Below are positions 54,038-64,000 of a stretch of 64,000 nucleotides of DNA, piece after piece. Origin of the DNA: Zeugodacus cucurbitae. Taxonomy: Eukaryota; Arthropoda; Insecta; Diptera; Tephritidae. The first letter of the stretch is position 1, and every line of letters starts with the position of its first letter. The stretch spans positions 3,111,001-3,175,000 of the forward strand of contig NC_071672.1 in NCBI RefSeq assembly GCF_028554725.1, in the 5' to 3' direction. The notes beneath the pieces were generated by a model. It was not told the origin of the DNA and made no database searches. It was given only the letters and a program-made list of their open reading frames with translations. Made by a program: the position numbers and the translations under genes.

Positions 54038-57000
54038 TGGGGGGTATTTTTCAGCTAAATTGTCAGGGATCGTATGCCGTGATGTGTGAGTTGGGGGGTT
54101 GTATGCTTGAGGGTGGGTGCGGCATTGCCTTACTCCAGGAGCCCTACACCACCAATGGTATGGTTCGGGGTCTTCCGGGAGTTTTCAGGGTCTTTACGGA
54201 CCTTGGGGTAATGCCGCAATTGTTGTGACTGATCCAAACTACGATTGCGTAGTGTTGGATTCGTCGCAACAGGGGGTGTGTGTTTCAGTAGAGGGGGAGT
54301 TCGGTAGAATGATTGTCGCTAGTTTGTATTGCAAATTTAGCGAGCCTCTAGAGCCCTATCTGGGCTACATGGATAAGCTGCTACTACTGGGGAGTAGTAG
54401 CCCATTTATCCTAGGGTTGGATGCGAATGCCCCGTCCTCGATGTGGTTTAGTAAGGTATCCAGACATTCGTCTGGATATCAAAGCCACATCCGAGGCGAA
54501 GTATTGAGTGAATGGGTGGTGGCTAAAAGCCTCCACATTTTGAATGAGCCGACTGAATGGTTTACGTTTGAGGGGCCTAGGGGCATGAGTGATATTGACG
54601 TAACGTTAATGAATGAGGCAGCAAGGAGAGCGTTTGACGTCAGTTGGGAGATTAGGGGAGGGTGGGGATTGAGTGACCATAATTTGATACAAATTATGGT
54701 TTCTCCGCAATCCCCACCCTCAGCGTACGTGGGTCCATTGCGGCGATGGCGTATCTCTGGTACTGACTGGAACCAATATGGACAGAATGTAAGGGAAGCG
54801 GTATTGGAAATACCGCTTAGTGAGTTTGAGGAACTGGGGGTGGACGAGCAAATTGCTCGGCTGTATGAGTTGGTCTGGTGTGTTAATGATAGGGTTTTCA
54901 GGAAATATGAAAGATATAGGATTAGGAAAATTAAGTGGTGGACGAATGAGTTAACCTTGAAGAGGAGGACTGTCCGGCGGTTGAGACGAAAGTTTCAGCG
55001 TGCTCGGCGGTCCAATTCGGATAGGTTATCCCATATCAGATATGATTTTAGTTGTGCGGTTAGAGGGTATAAGGATATGCTTGTGAAAATAAAAGAAGAG
55101 GAATGGAGGAACTTTGTTGGGGAGAATAGGGACGACCCCTGGGGGCAGGTCTACAGGATCTGCAGGGGTCGTAAGAGGGAGGATATCACCTCTCTCCGCG
55201 TTGGTGACTCTGTGTTATCAACGTGGAGAGAGTGTGCGGAGGTTCTGTTAGGAGCGTTCTTTCCCAAGGCTGAGGTTCAGGCACCTCAAGCACAAGAGGT
55301 ACCTGTTCCTCCACTAGAAGATGAGGAGTTGGGATACGCCTTTGGCCTGGTTAGGTCTAAACGGTCCCCAGGTTTTGATGGTTTGAACGGAGAGATGTGC
55401 AAAAGCTTGCGGAGGTTCTGTTAGGAGCGTTCTTTCCCAAGGCTGAGGTTCAGGCACCTCAAGCACAAGAGGTACCTGTTCCTCCACTAGAAGATGAGGA
55501 GTTGGGATACGCCTTTGGCCTGGTTAGGTCTAAACGGTCCCCAGGTTTTGATGGTTTGAACGGAGAGATGTGCAAAAGCTTGTGGAAGTTCATTCCGGAA
55601 TACATGGAGGCCATTTATAACAAATGCGTGTGGGAGGGATATTTTCCACGCGAGTGGAAAAGTGCCAGGGTCGTCCCTCTCCTGAAGTCCCCTGATAAGA
55701 TCAGGAGTGATCCTCGTTCTTATCGGGGCATCAGCCTTCTTCCGGTGCTTGGAAAAGTACTGGAGAGGGTTATGGTGGAACGACTTCAGGAGCTAACGCG
55801 GGGTATGTGGTCGGATAGGCAGTATGGGTTCAGGAAAGGACGCAGTGTGGAAGATGCGTGGATGTATGTGCAGAATGTTGTTAGGGAGAATGTCAACAAG
55901 TATGTCCTAGGCATATTTGTTGACTTCAAGGGGGCATTCGATTATCTGATCTGGGATCGAGTGATAGAACGGTTAGAGGAACTTGGCTGTCCGGAAATTA
56001 GTCTCTGGCGAAGCTACTTTTCGGACAGAAAAGCCTCCATCGTTGGAATGAATGGGAGTGTGGAGATTGGAGTGGCTCGTGGCTGTCCGCAGGGATCCAT
56101 CTGTGGTCCATATATATGGAACCTCATGATGGACTCTCTGCTTGGGCAGCTCGAACCACTCTGTAAGTGTTGTGCGTATGCGGACGACCTTCTTCTCCTT
56201 GTTGAATGTCGCTCAAGGCGTGAGTTAGATCGGGTGGGAGGACAATTTTTAGAAATTGTCCACAATCGGGTGATAAGTGTGGGTGTAGACATCTCGATGG
56301 ACAAAACGGTGACAATGCTTTTAAAAGGCAGACTGTCGCCGGGGCGTCCACCGGTTGTCCGAGTGAATGGGGTCGGCATCAGGTATGTGACGCAAGTCAA
56401 GTACCTAGGGTTGACCATGAGTGAAAGAATGTGTTTTACTCCACGCTTGGTGAGTGTGAAGGTGCGACTGCAGGCGGTCGTAGGTTAGGTTATGCGCGTT
56501 TTACGGAGTGATTGGGCCTCGGACGTCATGCTGTTCGCACCATATACCGCGGCTTGTTTGTGGCCTGTGCCACTTATGGAGCTGCTGTATGGTGGCGAAC
56601 TGCCACGACGGTCTTCGGTCGCCGAAGGCTCCTCTCCGTCCAGCGTTGCATGATGCTCGCCTGTCTACCTGTATGTCGCACCGTTTCTACGGATGCGTTG
56701 CAGGTGTTACTAGGTGCGCCCCCCCTTGACCTGGTTGTCATACAGCGTGCTGTATCATTCAGGTTAAGAAGGGGTCTGAGTGTGTCATTGCTGCGGAATG
56801 ATTTGATTTCCGATGATGATGTGGAGAGGGAGGGATATCTAGGGAGCAAGAGGCTTCTAGATGATAGGGTCAGGTGTAGGTGGCAAGACCGTTGGGACAG
56901 TAGTCTCAATGGTCGGGTGACTTATGAGTACATCCGGGACGTTAGGTATGTAGAAGGAGACCCAGACTTCAGATTTTGTCTAAGTCTGGGTTTCCTGCTT

Positions 57001-57288
57001 ACGGGGCATGGGCCTCTTAATGCATTCTTGCATAAGAGGCACCTTGCAGATAGTCCAGAGTGTATGTGTGGGGCGTGTGTTGAGGATTGGGTGCATGTTA
57101 TAGCGGAATGCCCGATGTACTCAGACATTAGGGACCTTGGGGGTATGGGGATTAGTTGGACTGATGGACGGTTAGATGTTAGTGATGTGATCTCCACTAG
57201 TCGGAATGCCGAACAGTTAGGGTCGTTTGAAAGAGTTGCGCGTGTGTTGTTCAGGCGGCGAAGACAATTGGCTGAAGACCGGGGTTAG
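54037..57288 (+). pseudogene. R1-A ORF2 (endonuclease-reverse transcriptase), several lesions
   Basis: Starts at the ATG of TGATG (MGGIFQLNCQGSYAVMCELGG). Endonuclease: LLQEPYTTN, GLDANAPSSMW and SDHNLI. RT: YRGISLLPVLGK, YGFRKGRSVEDAW, GIFVDFKGAFDY, GCPQGSICGPYIWN and CAYADDLLLL. C-terminal zinc-binding segment: CMCGACVEDWVHVIAEC. Lesions: a one-base deletion near 54209; a 173-bp tandem duplication (55236-55408 and 55409-55581, not a multiple of three); a TAG at 56486-56488; and a missing G near 56516 (also in units 1 and 2), after which the correct frame is 56512-57288. Without these lesions the order is that of a normal R1 Pol. Confidence 0.9.
55236..55581 (+). repeat. 173-bp tandem duplication inside R1-A ORF2
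   Basis: Two adjacent near-identical copies starting GCGGAGGTTCTGTTAGGAGC at 55236 and 55409, with TGCGGA microhomology at the junction. The first copy encodes AEVLLGAFFPKAEVQ... to GEMCKSL and the second repeats it out of frame. It is absent from the R1-A at 63790-64000. Confidence 0.93.
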
Positions 57289-57776
57289 CTTCTGGTGTGA
57301 AAGGTGTATGAATTGGTTGAGAGAATGGGATTCAGTCCATGGTCACCAGTCCAGAGCTGTATGGAAGCTCAACTGGTAGTAGTTTTGGCTACGAGGTCTG
57401 ACCGGAGACTTAATTCTGGTACCACGGGGAGCAGGAGCCCTTGGAGTTCGCTCCAACCTGCTCATGCGGACTGGCCCCTCGGGGAGTATCGTGGTGGTTG
57501 TGGTTCAATACCCAAATGCGGGGAGAGTGACTTTGGTCACTCAATGTGGAGTTGCATTGCAACCGGGTGCCGGACCCACATTACGGCAGAGGTTTTAGAT
57601 AGGCCTCGAACCTCACCAAGGTGGTTAGTGTGTCCATTCCACACGCCATTTGGTACTGAATAATGCATTGCATTTTTCGGGGCGCTGATCATCGCATTGA
57701 TTTGATCCGCTGTGCTTTTGAGCACCGTGAGGTAAGGCCGTCGTCGGCAGGTACTCACGTTAATATTGGCTTTAGA

Positions 57777-58213
57777 TGTCCCTCTAATTAAAGAGCCGAA
57801 ACCACATGGTGATATATTTGCATATAAGTACTAATTTATTTTCATATAAATACTAATTGTATGAATTCATACAAGTAAATAATTTTCATATTAATACTTA
57901 TTGTACGAATTCATACAAGTAAATAATTTTCATGTAAATACTAAATAATTTTCATATAGGTACTAAGTTTATGAATTCATACAAGTAAAAAATTTTCATA
58001 TAGATACAAAGTTTATGAATTCATACAAGTAAATAATTTTCATATAAGTACTAATTAATTTTCATATAAATACTAAATAATTTTCATATAAATACTAAAT
58101 AATTTTCATATAGATACTAAGTTTATGAATTCATACAACTAAATAATTTTCATATTCATACAAGTAATTAATTTTCATATAAATACTAATTGTATGAATT
58201 CATACAAGTAATT
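57777..58213 (+). other. Intergenic spacer after R1-A (unit 3)
   Basis: Opens with the IGS version of the R1 target and flank (TGTCCCTCTAATTAAAGAGC, CGAAACCACATGGTGATATA) and then a shorter subrepeat array (57820-58213). Thus unit 3 passes from 28S to IGS across R1-A without any 28S 3' half. Confidence 0.82.
57820..58213 (+). repeat. IGS A-T-rich subrepeat array (unit 3), truncated
   Basis: The same motif set (TTTTCATATAAATACTAAAT, GAATTCATACAAGTAA) but about 390 nt, roughly half the length of the other arrays. It ends abruptly at the R1/LOA-group element. Confidence 0.87.
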
Positions 58214-58985
58214 ACGCAGGTCAAGCGCAAAATACAGACCAAGAAGGCATCCTATGCCCCACGTCCGAGACCGTATGCAATAATTATCGCACGAGCTGGA
58301 AACATGTCATATAGCGATATACTCAAAGCTGTCAAAAAGGAAGATACCCTGCGAGAGCTCGGGGAGAATGTCTCCAGGATCAGGAAGACGGCAAAAGGCG
58401 CGATTCTGCTGGAAATGAAGAAGACGCAGATGTTGAATACGGGCCGATATCAAAACGAGATATGCAAGGTACTAGGAGACCAGGCGCTGATAAGAGCTTT
58501 AACCCATGAGATAGCAGTGGAGATACGCGACCTTGACGAAGTAACCACTAAGGATGACATAGTTGTGGCAATTAGATGAAATTAAGGAGTTGAGCTCCTT
58601 CGAGGAAAAGGCGATCAAAAACATCTGGAAGGCATATGCGGGCACGCAGACGGCGGTAATTAGCCTACTAGCAACGGACGCAAAACGACTTATTGACGCT
58701 CACAAGATTAAAGTTGGATGGGTGGTCTGTAGAATAAGGGAAAAGCCAAATCTAAAAAAGTGTTTCAGGTGCCTAGAATATGGGCATCTGGCGAGGGCGT
58801 GTACCAGTGAAGATGACAGAAGCCAAAGTTGTGCGAGGTGTGGTGAAAAGGGGCACTTCGCAAAAGAATGTGACAAATCGCCATCATGTGCAGCATGCAA
58901 AAGCAAGGGACAAAAGGATAAAGGTCACCGTATTGGAAGTTGGAGATGTCCCCTTTATCAAGCGGCGTGCAGAAACTCCAAATGA
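58214..58985 (+). pseudogene. Gag-like ORF1 of R1/LOA-group element, truncated and frameshifted
   Basis: The frame begins inside the IGS repeat, and element sequence starts at about 58214, so the N-terminus is missing. A frameshift near 58570 separates ...TTKDDIVVAIR from the C-terminal part. The latter holds CCHC knuckles CFRCLEYGHLARAC and CARCGEKGHFAKEC and a third, spaced one (CAACKSKG...H...C). The TGA stop at 58983-58985 overlaps the ORF2 start by two bases. Confidence 0.82.
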
Positions 58986-61656
58986 GAATTGTACAAATCA
59001 ACCTTAATCACTGTGAAGCGGCCCAAGAACTATTGACTCAGACACTATATGAGAAAAAGGCAGATGTGGCATTAATATGTGAACAGTATAAGGACAGAAG
59101 TGCTGGTACCTGGATTTCGGACAAAGAGAGGAAAGCTGCCATATGGGCCTGTGGGGACAATGCCTTTCAAGACAAGCCGCTCCAAGGGAAATCCTTCTAG
59201 CTGCTCAAAGCATTCTCCGTGCTAGACGTAGTACTGTTCAATACCGGAGTAAGAAACACTTTCGAAAAGAATGGTCGAGGATCTATCATAGATATCACTT
59301 TCGCTAGCGGCACGTTAGTTAGAAGAACAAATTGGAAGGGGTGCGATTTCTACACTCATAGTGATCATCATGCCATTATGGTAGAAATCGGTACGCGAAC
59401 GCAATCACGCGCCAGTCTTAAGAAACCCCAAAAACGAGGATGGAAGATAGAAACGTTAGACGAAAAAATATTTGAATTAATGTTGGATGGGATTCCACGT
59501 ACCGTGAGCGATTTAGATCGACAAGCTGAAATGCTTGTAAAGCACGTGACCAAAGCCTGTGACGCTGCCATGTGCAGGAAAAAATCAGTCACATCTCGAA
59601 AGTCCGCATACTGGTGGAACGAAGAGATTAGCGTGCTAAGAAGTGAATGCCATAAGTTGCGACGTCTCTCTCAAAGAAATCAAGGTAGGATGGCGATCAA
59701 AAGAAGCAAGTCCTCTAGCTTCAACCAACTGTGTGAGAAGGTGGACGAAAATCCGTGGGGTGACGCATATAAAATTGTCATGACGAAGGTCAGAGGGGGT
59801 AGAAGCCAAGCACCAACATGTCACACCCTCCTAGAAAAGGTGGTGAAAACTCTCTTCCCTAGGCAAGAGCTACAATCGCGTAGAAGGTTACCCGCAGTTG
59901 TGGAAGCCATGATAATCGCTGAGAAAGAAATTATCGAGGTGGCGGAGAGATTCGGCAACGCAAAGGCGTCTGGACTTGATGGCATCCCGAACAAGGCACT
60001 CAAAATCGCCATCAATCAAAACAAAAGTGTGTTCACCGAGCTTTATACGCGGTGCTTAAACGAAGGAGTTTTTCCAAAAGTGTGGAAAAAACAGCGCTTA
60101 GTCCTACTACAGAAGCCGTATAAACCGGCAGGTGAGCCGAGTGCGTATCGACCACTTTGCATGATCGACACCATTGGTAAAATACTGGAGAGGTTGATCT
60201 GCGCACGTCTGGAACGCCACCTAGAAGATGAGCCATCTGGTCTATCTGATAACCAATTTGGCTTCAGAAGACGTCGGTCCACCATAGACGCTGTAGGAAA
60301 AGTGACTGATATTGCGGCCAAAGCCATATCGGGCACCAGATGGATGTTCGGTGAGAAAGAATATTGTGCGGTTGTCACACTTGACGTAAAAAATGCTTTC
60401 AACTCGGCATACTGGTCGAACATTATAAGCGCACTGGAGGCGAGAAATACACCGATGTATCTACTGCGAATAATTAGTAGATATCTGTCTGATAGGCTGC
60501 TATTGTACGATACCGATGTAGGTCCAAAAAAGTACGTGGTGACAGGTGGAGTACCGCAAGGCTCAGTATTGGGTCCGTTATTATGGAATGTGTTGTATGA
60601 TGGTGTGTTACGCCTACCCCTGCCAAAAGGCGCCCAAATAATTGGCTATGCGGACGACATCGCCGTGACGATCGTTGCGAAGGAACTTTTCCACATTCAA
60701 AGCGTTTGCAATGAGACCACTGCAAAAATCAAAGATTGGCTCACCAGAACTAAACTACAGCTTGCTGGGGAAAAGACTGAAGCTGTTCTTATCACGAGCA
60801 GGAAAAAACTGGAAACGGTCACCCTAAATATTGATGGGTACAATGTTGTAACACAAAATGCACTGAGGTGTCTCGGCGTTATGATCGATGCGAGGCTGAA
60901 TTTCAAGACACACATCGAGAAAGCATGTGGCAAAGCAGCTAAAGTGACAGCGGCCCTATCGAGAATCATGGCCAACATTGGCGGACCCAGCCACAGTAGG
61001 AGAACTCTACTAGCTAAAGTTTGCCAATCAGTACTGATGTACGCGGCTCCTATATGGGGGATGGCTTTACATAAAAAAACATGTGCCAACAAGGCAAAGA
61101 CAGTTTCTAGACTAAACGCCATTAGAGTTGCCTGCGCGTTTAGAACGTTGTCACACGAAGCTGTTGGTATCATAGCTGGCCTTATGCCACCGGATATAAT
61201 GGCTTCGGAGCTTAGCAGAGTCTATCGAAAGACAAAACTTGTGAATAGGCGCCTAACGGACGATGAGCGCAAAGAGGAGAGACAGGTGAGACTTAACGAG
61301 TGGCAAGCGCAATGGGATGCGGCAGAAAAAGGAAGATGGACCTATAGACTCATTAAGAACGTATCAACCTGGATTGGTAGGCTACATGGAGAGACAGACT
61401 TCTATCTGACCCAGTTCCTGTCTGGGCATGGCTGTTTCAGGCAGTACCTCCACAGGTTCGGCCACGACGACAATATTGAATGTTCCTTCTGCAGAAGTGC
61501 AGAAGAAAATGCAGAACATATATTTTTCTCCTTCTTTTTATTTTTTATGTAAAGGAGAGAACCTCGATAGAGCAGATAATTAATGAAGTAATGACGCCTG
61601 ATAATATAGTGAGTCACATGTTGCAATCGCAGCTGGTGTGGGCTAAAATGAATTAG
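58982..61656 (+). pseudogene. Endonuclease-RT ORF2 of R1/LOA-group element, broken
   Basis: Start at MRIVQINLNHCEAAQ. The first 73 codons (catalytic Glu in ALICEQY) meet TAG at 59198-59200. The frame then continues with AFSVLDVVLFNTGVRNTF...SDHHAIM, so the central endonuclease segment (the expected GDFNA-type block) is deleted. The RT is long and open to 61552: SAYRPLCMIDTIGKILERL, NQFGFRRRRSTIDAV, VTLDVKNAFNSAYW, GGVPQGSVLGPLLWN and GYADDIAVT. The C-terminal zinc-binding segment CSFCRSAEENAEH is followed by a low-complexity T-rich stretch and stop. The remaining C-terminus (ERTSIEQIINEVMTPDNIV...) reads in another frame to 61656. Confidence 0.85.
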
Positions 61657-61930
61657 TGGACCGCTATAGCGATCCAAGAACTTAGGGTTAAAGAACGACA
61701 GCGCAGAAGTATAATACAAAGTGAATAACCCTGCGGGGAGTATCTGAAGTGGCATAGTGGCCCAGCTTGGTCCTGCGAAGTAGTGCTTAACGGCGGTCCC
61801 GCAGGTCCAATTATAAGCTATAGGAGCCGGAGTTCAGGGTTTAGTACGCAGGCATACTGTTTCGCAAGTCCAACATAGTTGGGCGTGGTCCCGAATGAGG
61901 TGTATCTTTAGCGGACAGTATGAATCGTGC

Positions 61931-61956
61931 ATACTGGTAACATACATTACCAGTAT
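61931..61956 (+). other. Perfect hairpin in the 3' UTR of the R1/LOA-group element
   Basis: ATACTGGTAA (61931-61940) and TTACCAGTAT (61947-61956) pair perfectly over 10 bp with a 6-nt loop. It lies close to the end of the element's 3' UTR, where RT recognition structures occur in R1/R2-type elements. The functional role is inferred from position only. Confidence 0.7.
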
Positions 61957-62128
61957 CTTTTGAAGATTCCCCCTTCGGAAACGTGTTGTAGGTATTCCTG
62001 CTGGCTGGATTGCCTACCAGTGAGTGCTGTGCTGAGCGCCTGGCGTTCAGTTGCACTTGTTTCGGGTCTGCTCGTACAGTTGTGCCCAAAGGGTGCCTGG
62101 GTGTCGCCTCTGTTGATGAAATCGGAGG

Positions 62129-62985
62129 ATGGTGGGAGTGAGAGCGGTTGACGCTCTCAGGGGGGGTTGTGGGGGATATATTCCCCAACCGAAGAGGTCG
62201 GTTGTGGGTTTGGCTCCGGCTGAGTCGGTGCGTGCGCCTCCAGCACCTGTGTTGGAGGCGATTGCTCCGGCATTGCCGAAGCCCATGGAGACGTGGTCGG
62301 TGGTGGTGCGCAGCAAGGCCCCGACGACTTCCTCTAAGGAAGTCATCACAAAGGTGGTGAACGATGTGGGACCTTCCCTCGGAGTGCGAGTGCACGAGGT
62401 GAAGCCGATTAAGGGTGGTGGGGTGGTTATTCGCACCCCCTCTGTCTTAGAGAGGGAAAAGGTGGCGAATAATGCCGAATTCGGGGAGGTGGGATTGAAT
62501 GTGACTGTGAACCGGAAGTTGGGTCCGCGGGTTGTGGTTCAGGGGGTTCACACCGAAATCTCCCATGATGACTTCATGGAGGAGCTCTTTCGGTTGAACC
62601 TCCAGGACGTCAGCCCTGAGGCACGAAAGTCAGATGTGCGGATGGTAGCACCAACGTTGTCCTTGAGGGTTCGGACAAATCAATGTCCGCCCTTTTGGAG
62701 GCGGGAAGGTGCTACATAAAGTGGTTTTCCTTCAGGGTTCGACCGGATACCCCTGTTGCTGGCTGCTTCCGGTGTATGGGTTTTGACCATAGAGTGGCTG
62801 AGTGTAGGGCCAAATCAGATGTCTGTAGGAGGTGCGGTCAAGAAGGCCACAGGGCTGCCGGTTGCGTCAATGCACCCCATTGTCGCAACTGTGCATTTAA
62901 GGGTAGGCCAGCTGGGCATCTTATGATGTCCGCTTTCTGCCCGATATACTGTGGCGTTGTTGAGCGCGCCATCGCCAGACACTGA
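62129..62985 (+). pseudogene. R1-A ORF1 fragment
   Basis: The C-terminal half of Gag only. The frame from 62129 covers VDALRGGCGGYIPQPKRS... to SDVRMV. A deletion near 62645 then shifts it, and the three zinc knuckles (CFRCMGFDHRVAEC, CRRCGQEGHRAAGC, CRNCAFKGRPAGH) are in the frame of 62683-62985. Confidence 0.84.
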
Positions 62986-64000
62986 TATACCCTCCATCAG
63001 CTAAATTGTCAGGGATCGTATGCCGTGATGTGTGAGTTGGGGGGTTGTATGCTTGAGGGTGAGTGCGGCATTGCCTTACTCCAGGAGCCCTACACCACCA
63101 ATGGTGTGCTTCGGGTTCTTCCGGGAGTTTTCAGGGTCTTTACGGACCTTGGGGGTAATGCCGCAATTGTTGTGACTGATCCAAACTACGATTGCGTAGT
63201 GTTGGATTCGTCGCAACAGGGGGTGTGTGTTTCAGTAGAGGGGGAGTTCGGTAGAATGATTGTCGCTAGTTTGTATTGCAAATTTAGCGAGCCCCGGCGA
63301 TGGCGTACCTCTGGTACTGACTGGAACCAATATGGACAGAATTTAAGGGAAGCGGTATTGGAAATACCGCTTAGTGAGTTTGAGGAACTGGGACGAGCAA
63401 ATTGCTCGGCTGTATGAGTTGGTCTGGTGTGTTAATGATATGGTTTTCAGGAAGTATGAAAGTTCTAGGATTAGGAAAATTAAGTGGTGGACGCATGAGT
63501 TAACCTTGAAGAGGAGGACTGTCCGGCGGTTGAGACGAAAGTTTCAACGTGCTCGGCGGTTCAATTCTGATAGGCTGTCCCAGATTAGGTATGATTTTAG
63601 TTGTGTGATGAATGAATATAAAGATATGATTGTGAAAATTAAAGAAGAAGAGTGGAGGAGTTTTGTGAATGACAATAGGGACGACCCTTGTGGGCAGGTC
63701 TACAGGATCTGCAGGGGTCGTAAGAGGGAGGGTATCACCTCTCTCCGCGTTGGTGACTCTGTGTTATCAACGTGGAGAGAGTGTGCGGAGGTTCTGTTAG
63801 GAGCGTTCTTTCCCAGGGCTGAGGTTCAGGCACCTCAAGCACAAGAGCTACCTGTTCCACCACTAGAAGATGAGGAGTTGGGATACGCCTTTGGCCTGGT
63901 TAGGTCTAAACGGTCCCCAGGTTTTGATGGTTTGAACGGAGAGATGTGCAAAAGCTTGTGGAAGTTCATTCCGGAATACATGGAGGCCATTTATAACAAG
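62986..64000 (+). pseudogene. R1-A ORF2 fragment, incomplete at window end
   Basis: No start codon at the expected place. The first part (63025-63417) includes LLQEPYTTNG and then jumps over most of the endonuclease. After the 8-nt deletion near 63391 the correct frame is open from 63416 (ELVWCVNDMVFRKYE...) to the last base, with RRLRRKFQRARR, VRSKRSPGFDGLNGEMC and KFIPEYMEAIYNK. This part is intact as far as seen. Codon differences from the other copies (for example VMNEYKDMIVKIKEEEW) show it is a distinct copy. Confidence 0.84.

Larger units (their letters stand above)
51696..57776 (+). mobile_element. R1 retrotransposon, lineage R1-A, near full length (unit 3)
   Basis: 6,081 bp, the only R1-A here with a complete 5' UTR (51696 to about 52586). 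ORF1 is 52587-54037, ORF2 54037-57288, and the 3' UTR 57289-57776. The left flank is 28S-type TGTCCCTATCTACT but the right flank is IGS-type TGTCCCTCTAATTAAAGAGC, so the two sides do not match as a target duplication. Both ORFs carry frameshifts, and a 173-bp tandem duplication lies in ORF2. Confidence 0.92.
58214..61980 (+). mobile_element. R1/LOA-group non-LTR retrotransposon, 5'-truncated and rearranged
   Basis: A third retrotransposon family, unrelated at the nucleotide level to R1-A/B. It starts within its gag ORF directly after an IGS subrepeat. ORF1 and ORF2 overlap at AATGA (58981-58985). ORF2 encodes endonuclease remnants and a full RT. The 3' UTR (about 61657-61980) contains a perfect 10-bp hairpin. 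Its 3' side abuts R1-A 5' UTR sequence rather than IGS, so the right end is rearranged. The opening VQINLNHCEAAQELL and VTLDVKNAFNSAYW are typical of R1- and LOA-clade elements; I cannot separate the two without alignment. Confidence 0.82.
61981..64000 (+). mobile_element. R1-A element, heavily deleted, runs off the window
   Basis: Matches the unit 3 R1-A from about 52101. Segments are missing: about 500 nt after 62101, about 390 nt near 62151 (which removes the ORF1 N-terminal half), 33 nt near 62645, and about 450 nt near 63297 (which removes endonuclease coding including the DANA block). An 8-nt deletion lies near 63391. At 62985 the ORF1/ORF2 junction has the same inverted 11-mer as units 1 and 2 (one base different). 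Neither the 173-bp duplication nor the 174-nt deletion is present. Confidence 0.88.

Noticed and set aside
54117..55424. Alternative start (MRHCLTPGALHHQ) for R1-A ORF2
   Set aside because: This is out-of-frame reading upstream of the one-base deletion; the true N-terminus is MGGIFQLN at 54037.

Overview
The window is a stretch of tandem nuclear ribosomal DNA (rDNA) from an insect, most likely a brachyceran (cyclorrhaphan-type) fly. The diagnostic feature is a separate 30-nt 2S rRNA, 28 nt downstream of a 123-nt 5.8S rRNA, in all three units (2S at 6915-6944, 29681-29710 and 50539-50568). A-T-rich spacers and R1 retrotransposons at the canonical 28S site fit this. I cannot name the species.

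Layout. Unit 1: the 3' end of a Helitron (1-636), external spacer (ETS), 18S (1452-6249) interrupted by an antisense RTE-type retrotransposon, ITS1, 5.8S, 2S, ITS2, 28S (7389-16263) interrupted by an R1 element (lineage 'R1-A') and by a 5'-truncated Jockey-like element, then an intergenic spacer (IGS) carrying a second R1 lineage ('R1-B', 17216-22495) and A-T-rich subrepeats. Unit 2 (about 23.46-47.19 kb) is an almost identical copy with the same four insertions, plus a mariner-like deletion derivative inside the 5' end of R1-B. Unit 3 (from about 47.19 kb) has an 18S without the RTE but with a 13-nt deletion in the 530 loop. Its 28S has lost most of its 5' half and ends at the R1 site, in an R1-C remnant followed by a nearly full-length R1-A (51696-57776). 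After that come IGS repeats, a rearranged R1/LOA-group element (58214-about 61980) and another internally deleted R1-A that runs off the window.

How the parts relate. Every rRNA locus here is visibly defective, and no retroelement except the RTE ORF of unit 2 (996 codons) and the truncated Jockey ORF is free of frameshifts or stops. The region reads as an rDNA 'graveyard', amplified by at least one duplication of a whole inserted unit. The IGS contains degenerate 28S-derived fragments spanning the R1 target, and R1-B sits exactly at the R1 site of one of them. The most unusual signal is a dense series of short-loop inverted repeats within R1 ORF2. They are shared by the divergent R1-A and R1-B lineages, with wobble-compatible and compensatory changes, and they suggest a conserved RNA structure inside the coding sequence.

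Caveat: near-identical 23-kb units carrying identical insertions could partly reflect assembly choices. The unit-specific differences (mariner, Helitron, a 76-nt RTE deletion, a 30-nt R1-B difference) argue that the units are real.
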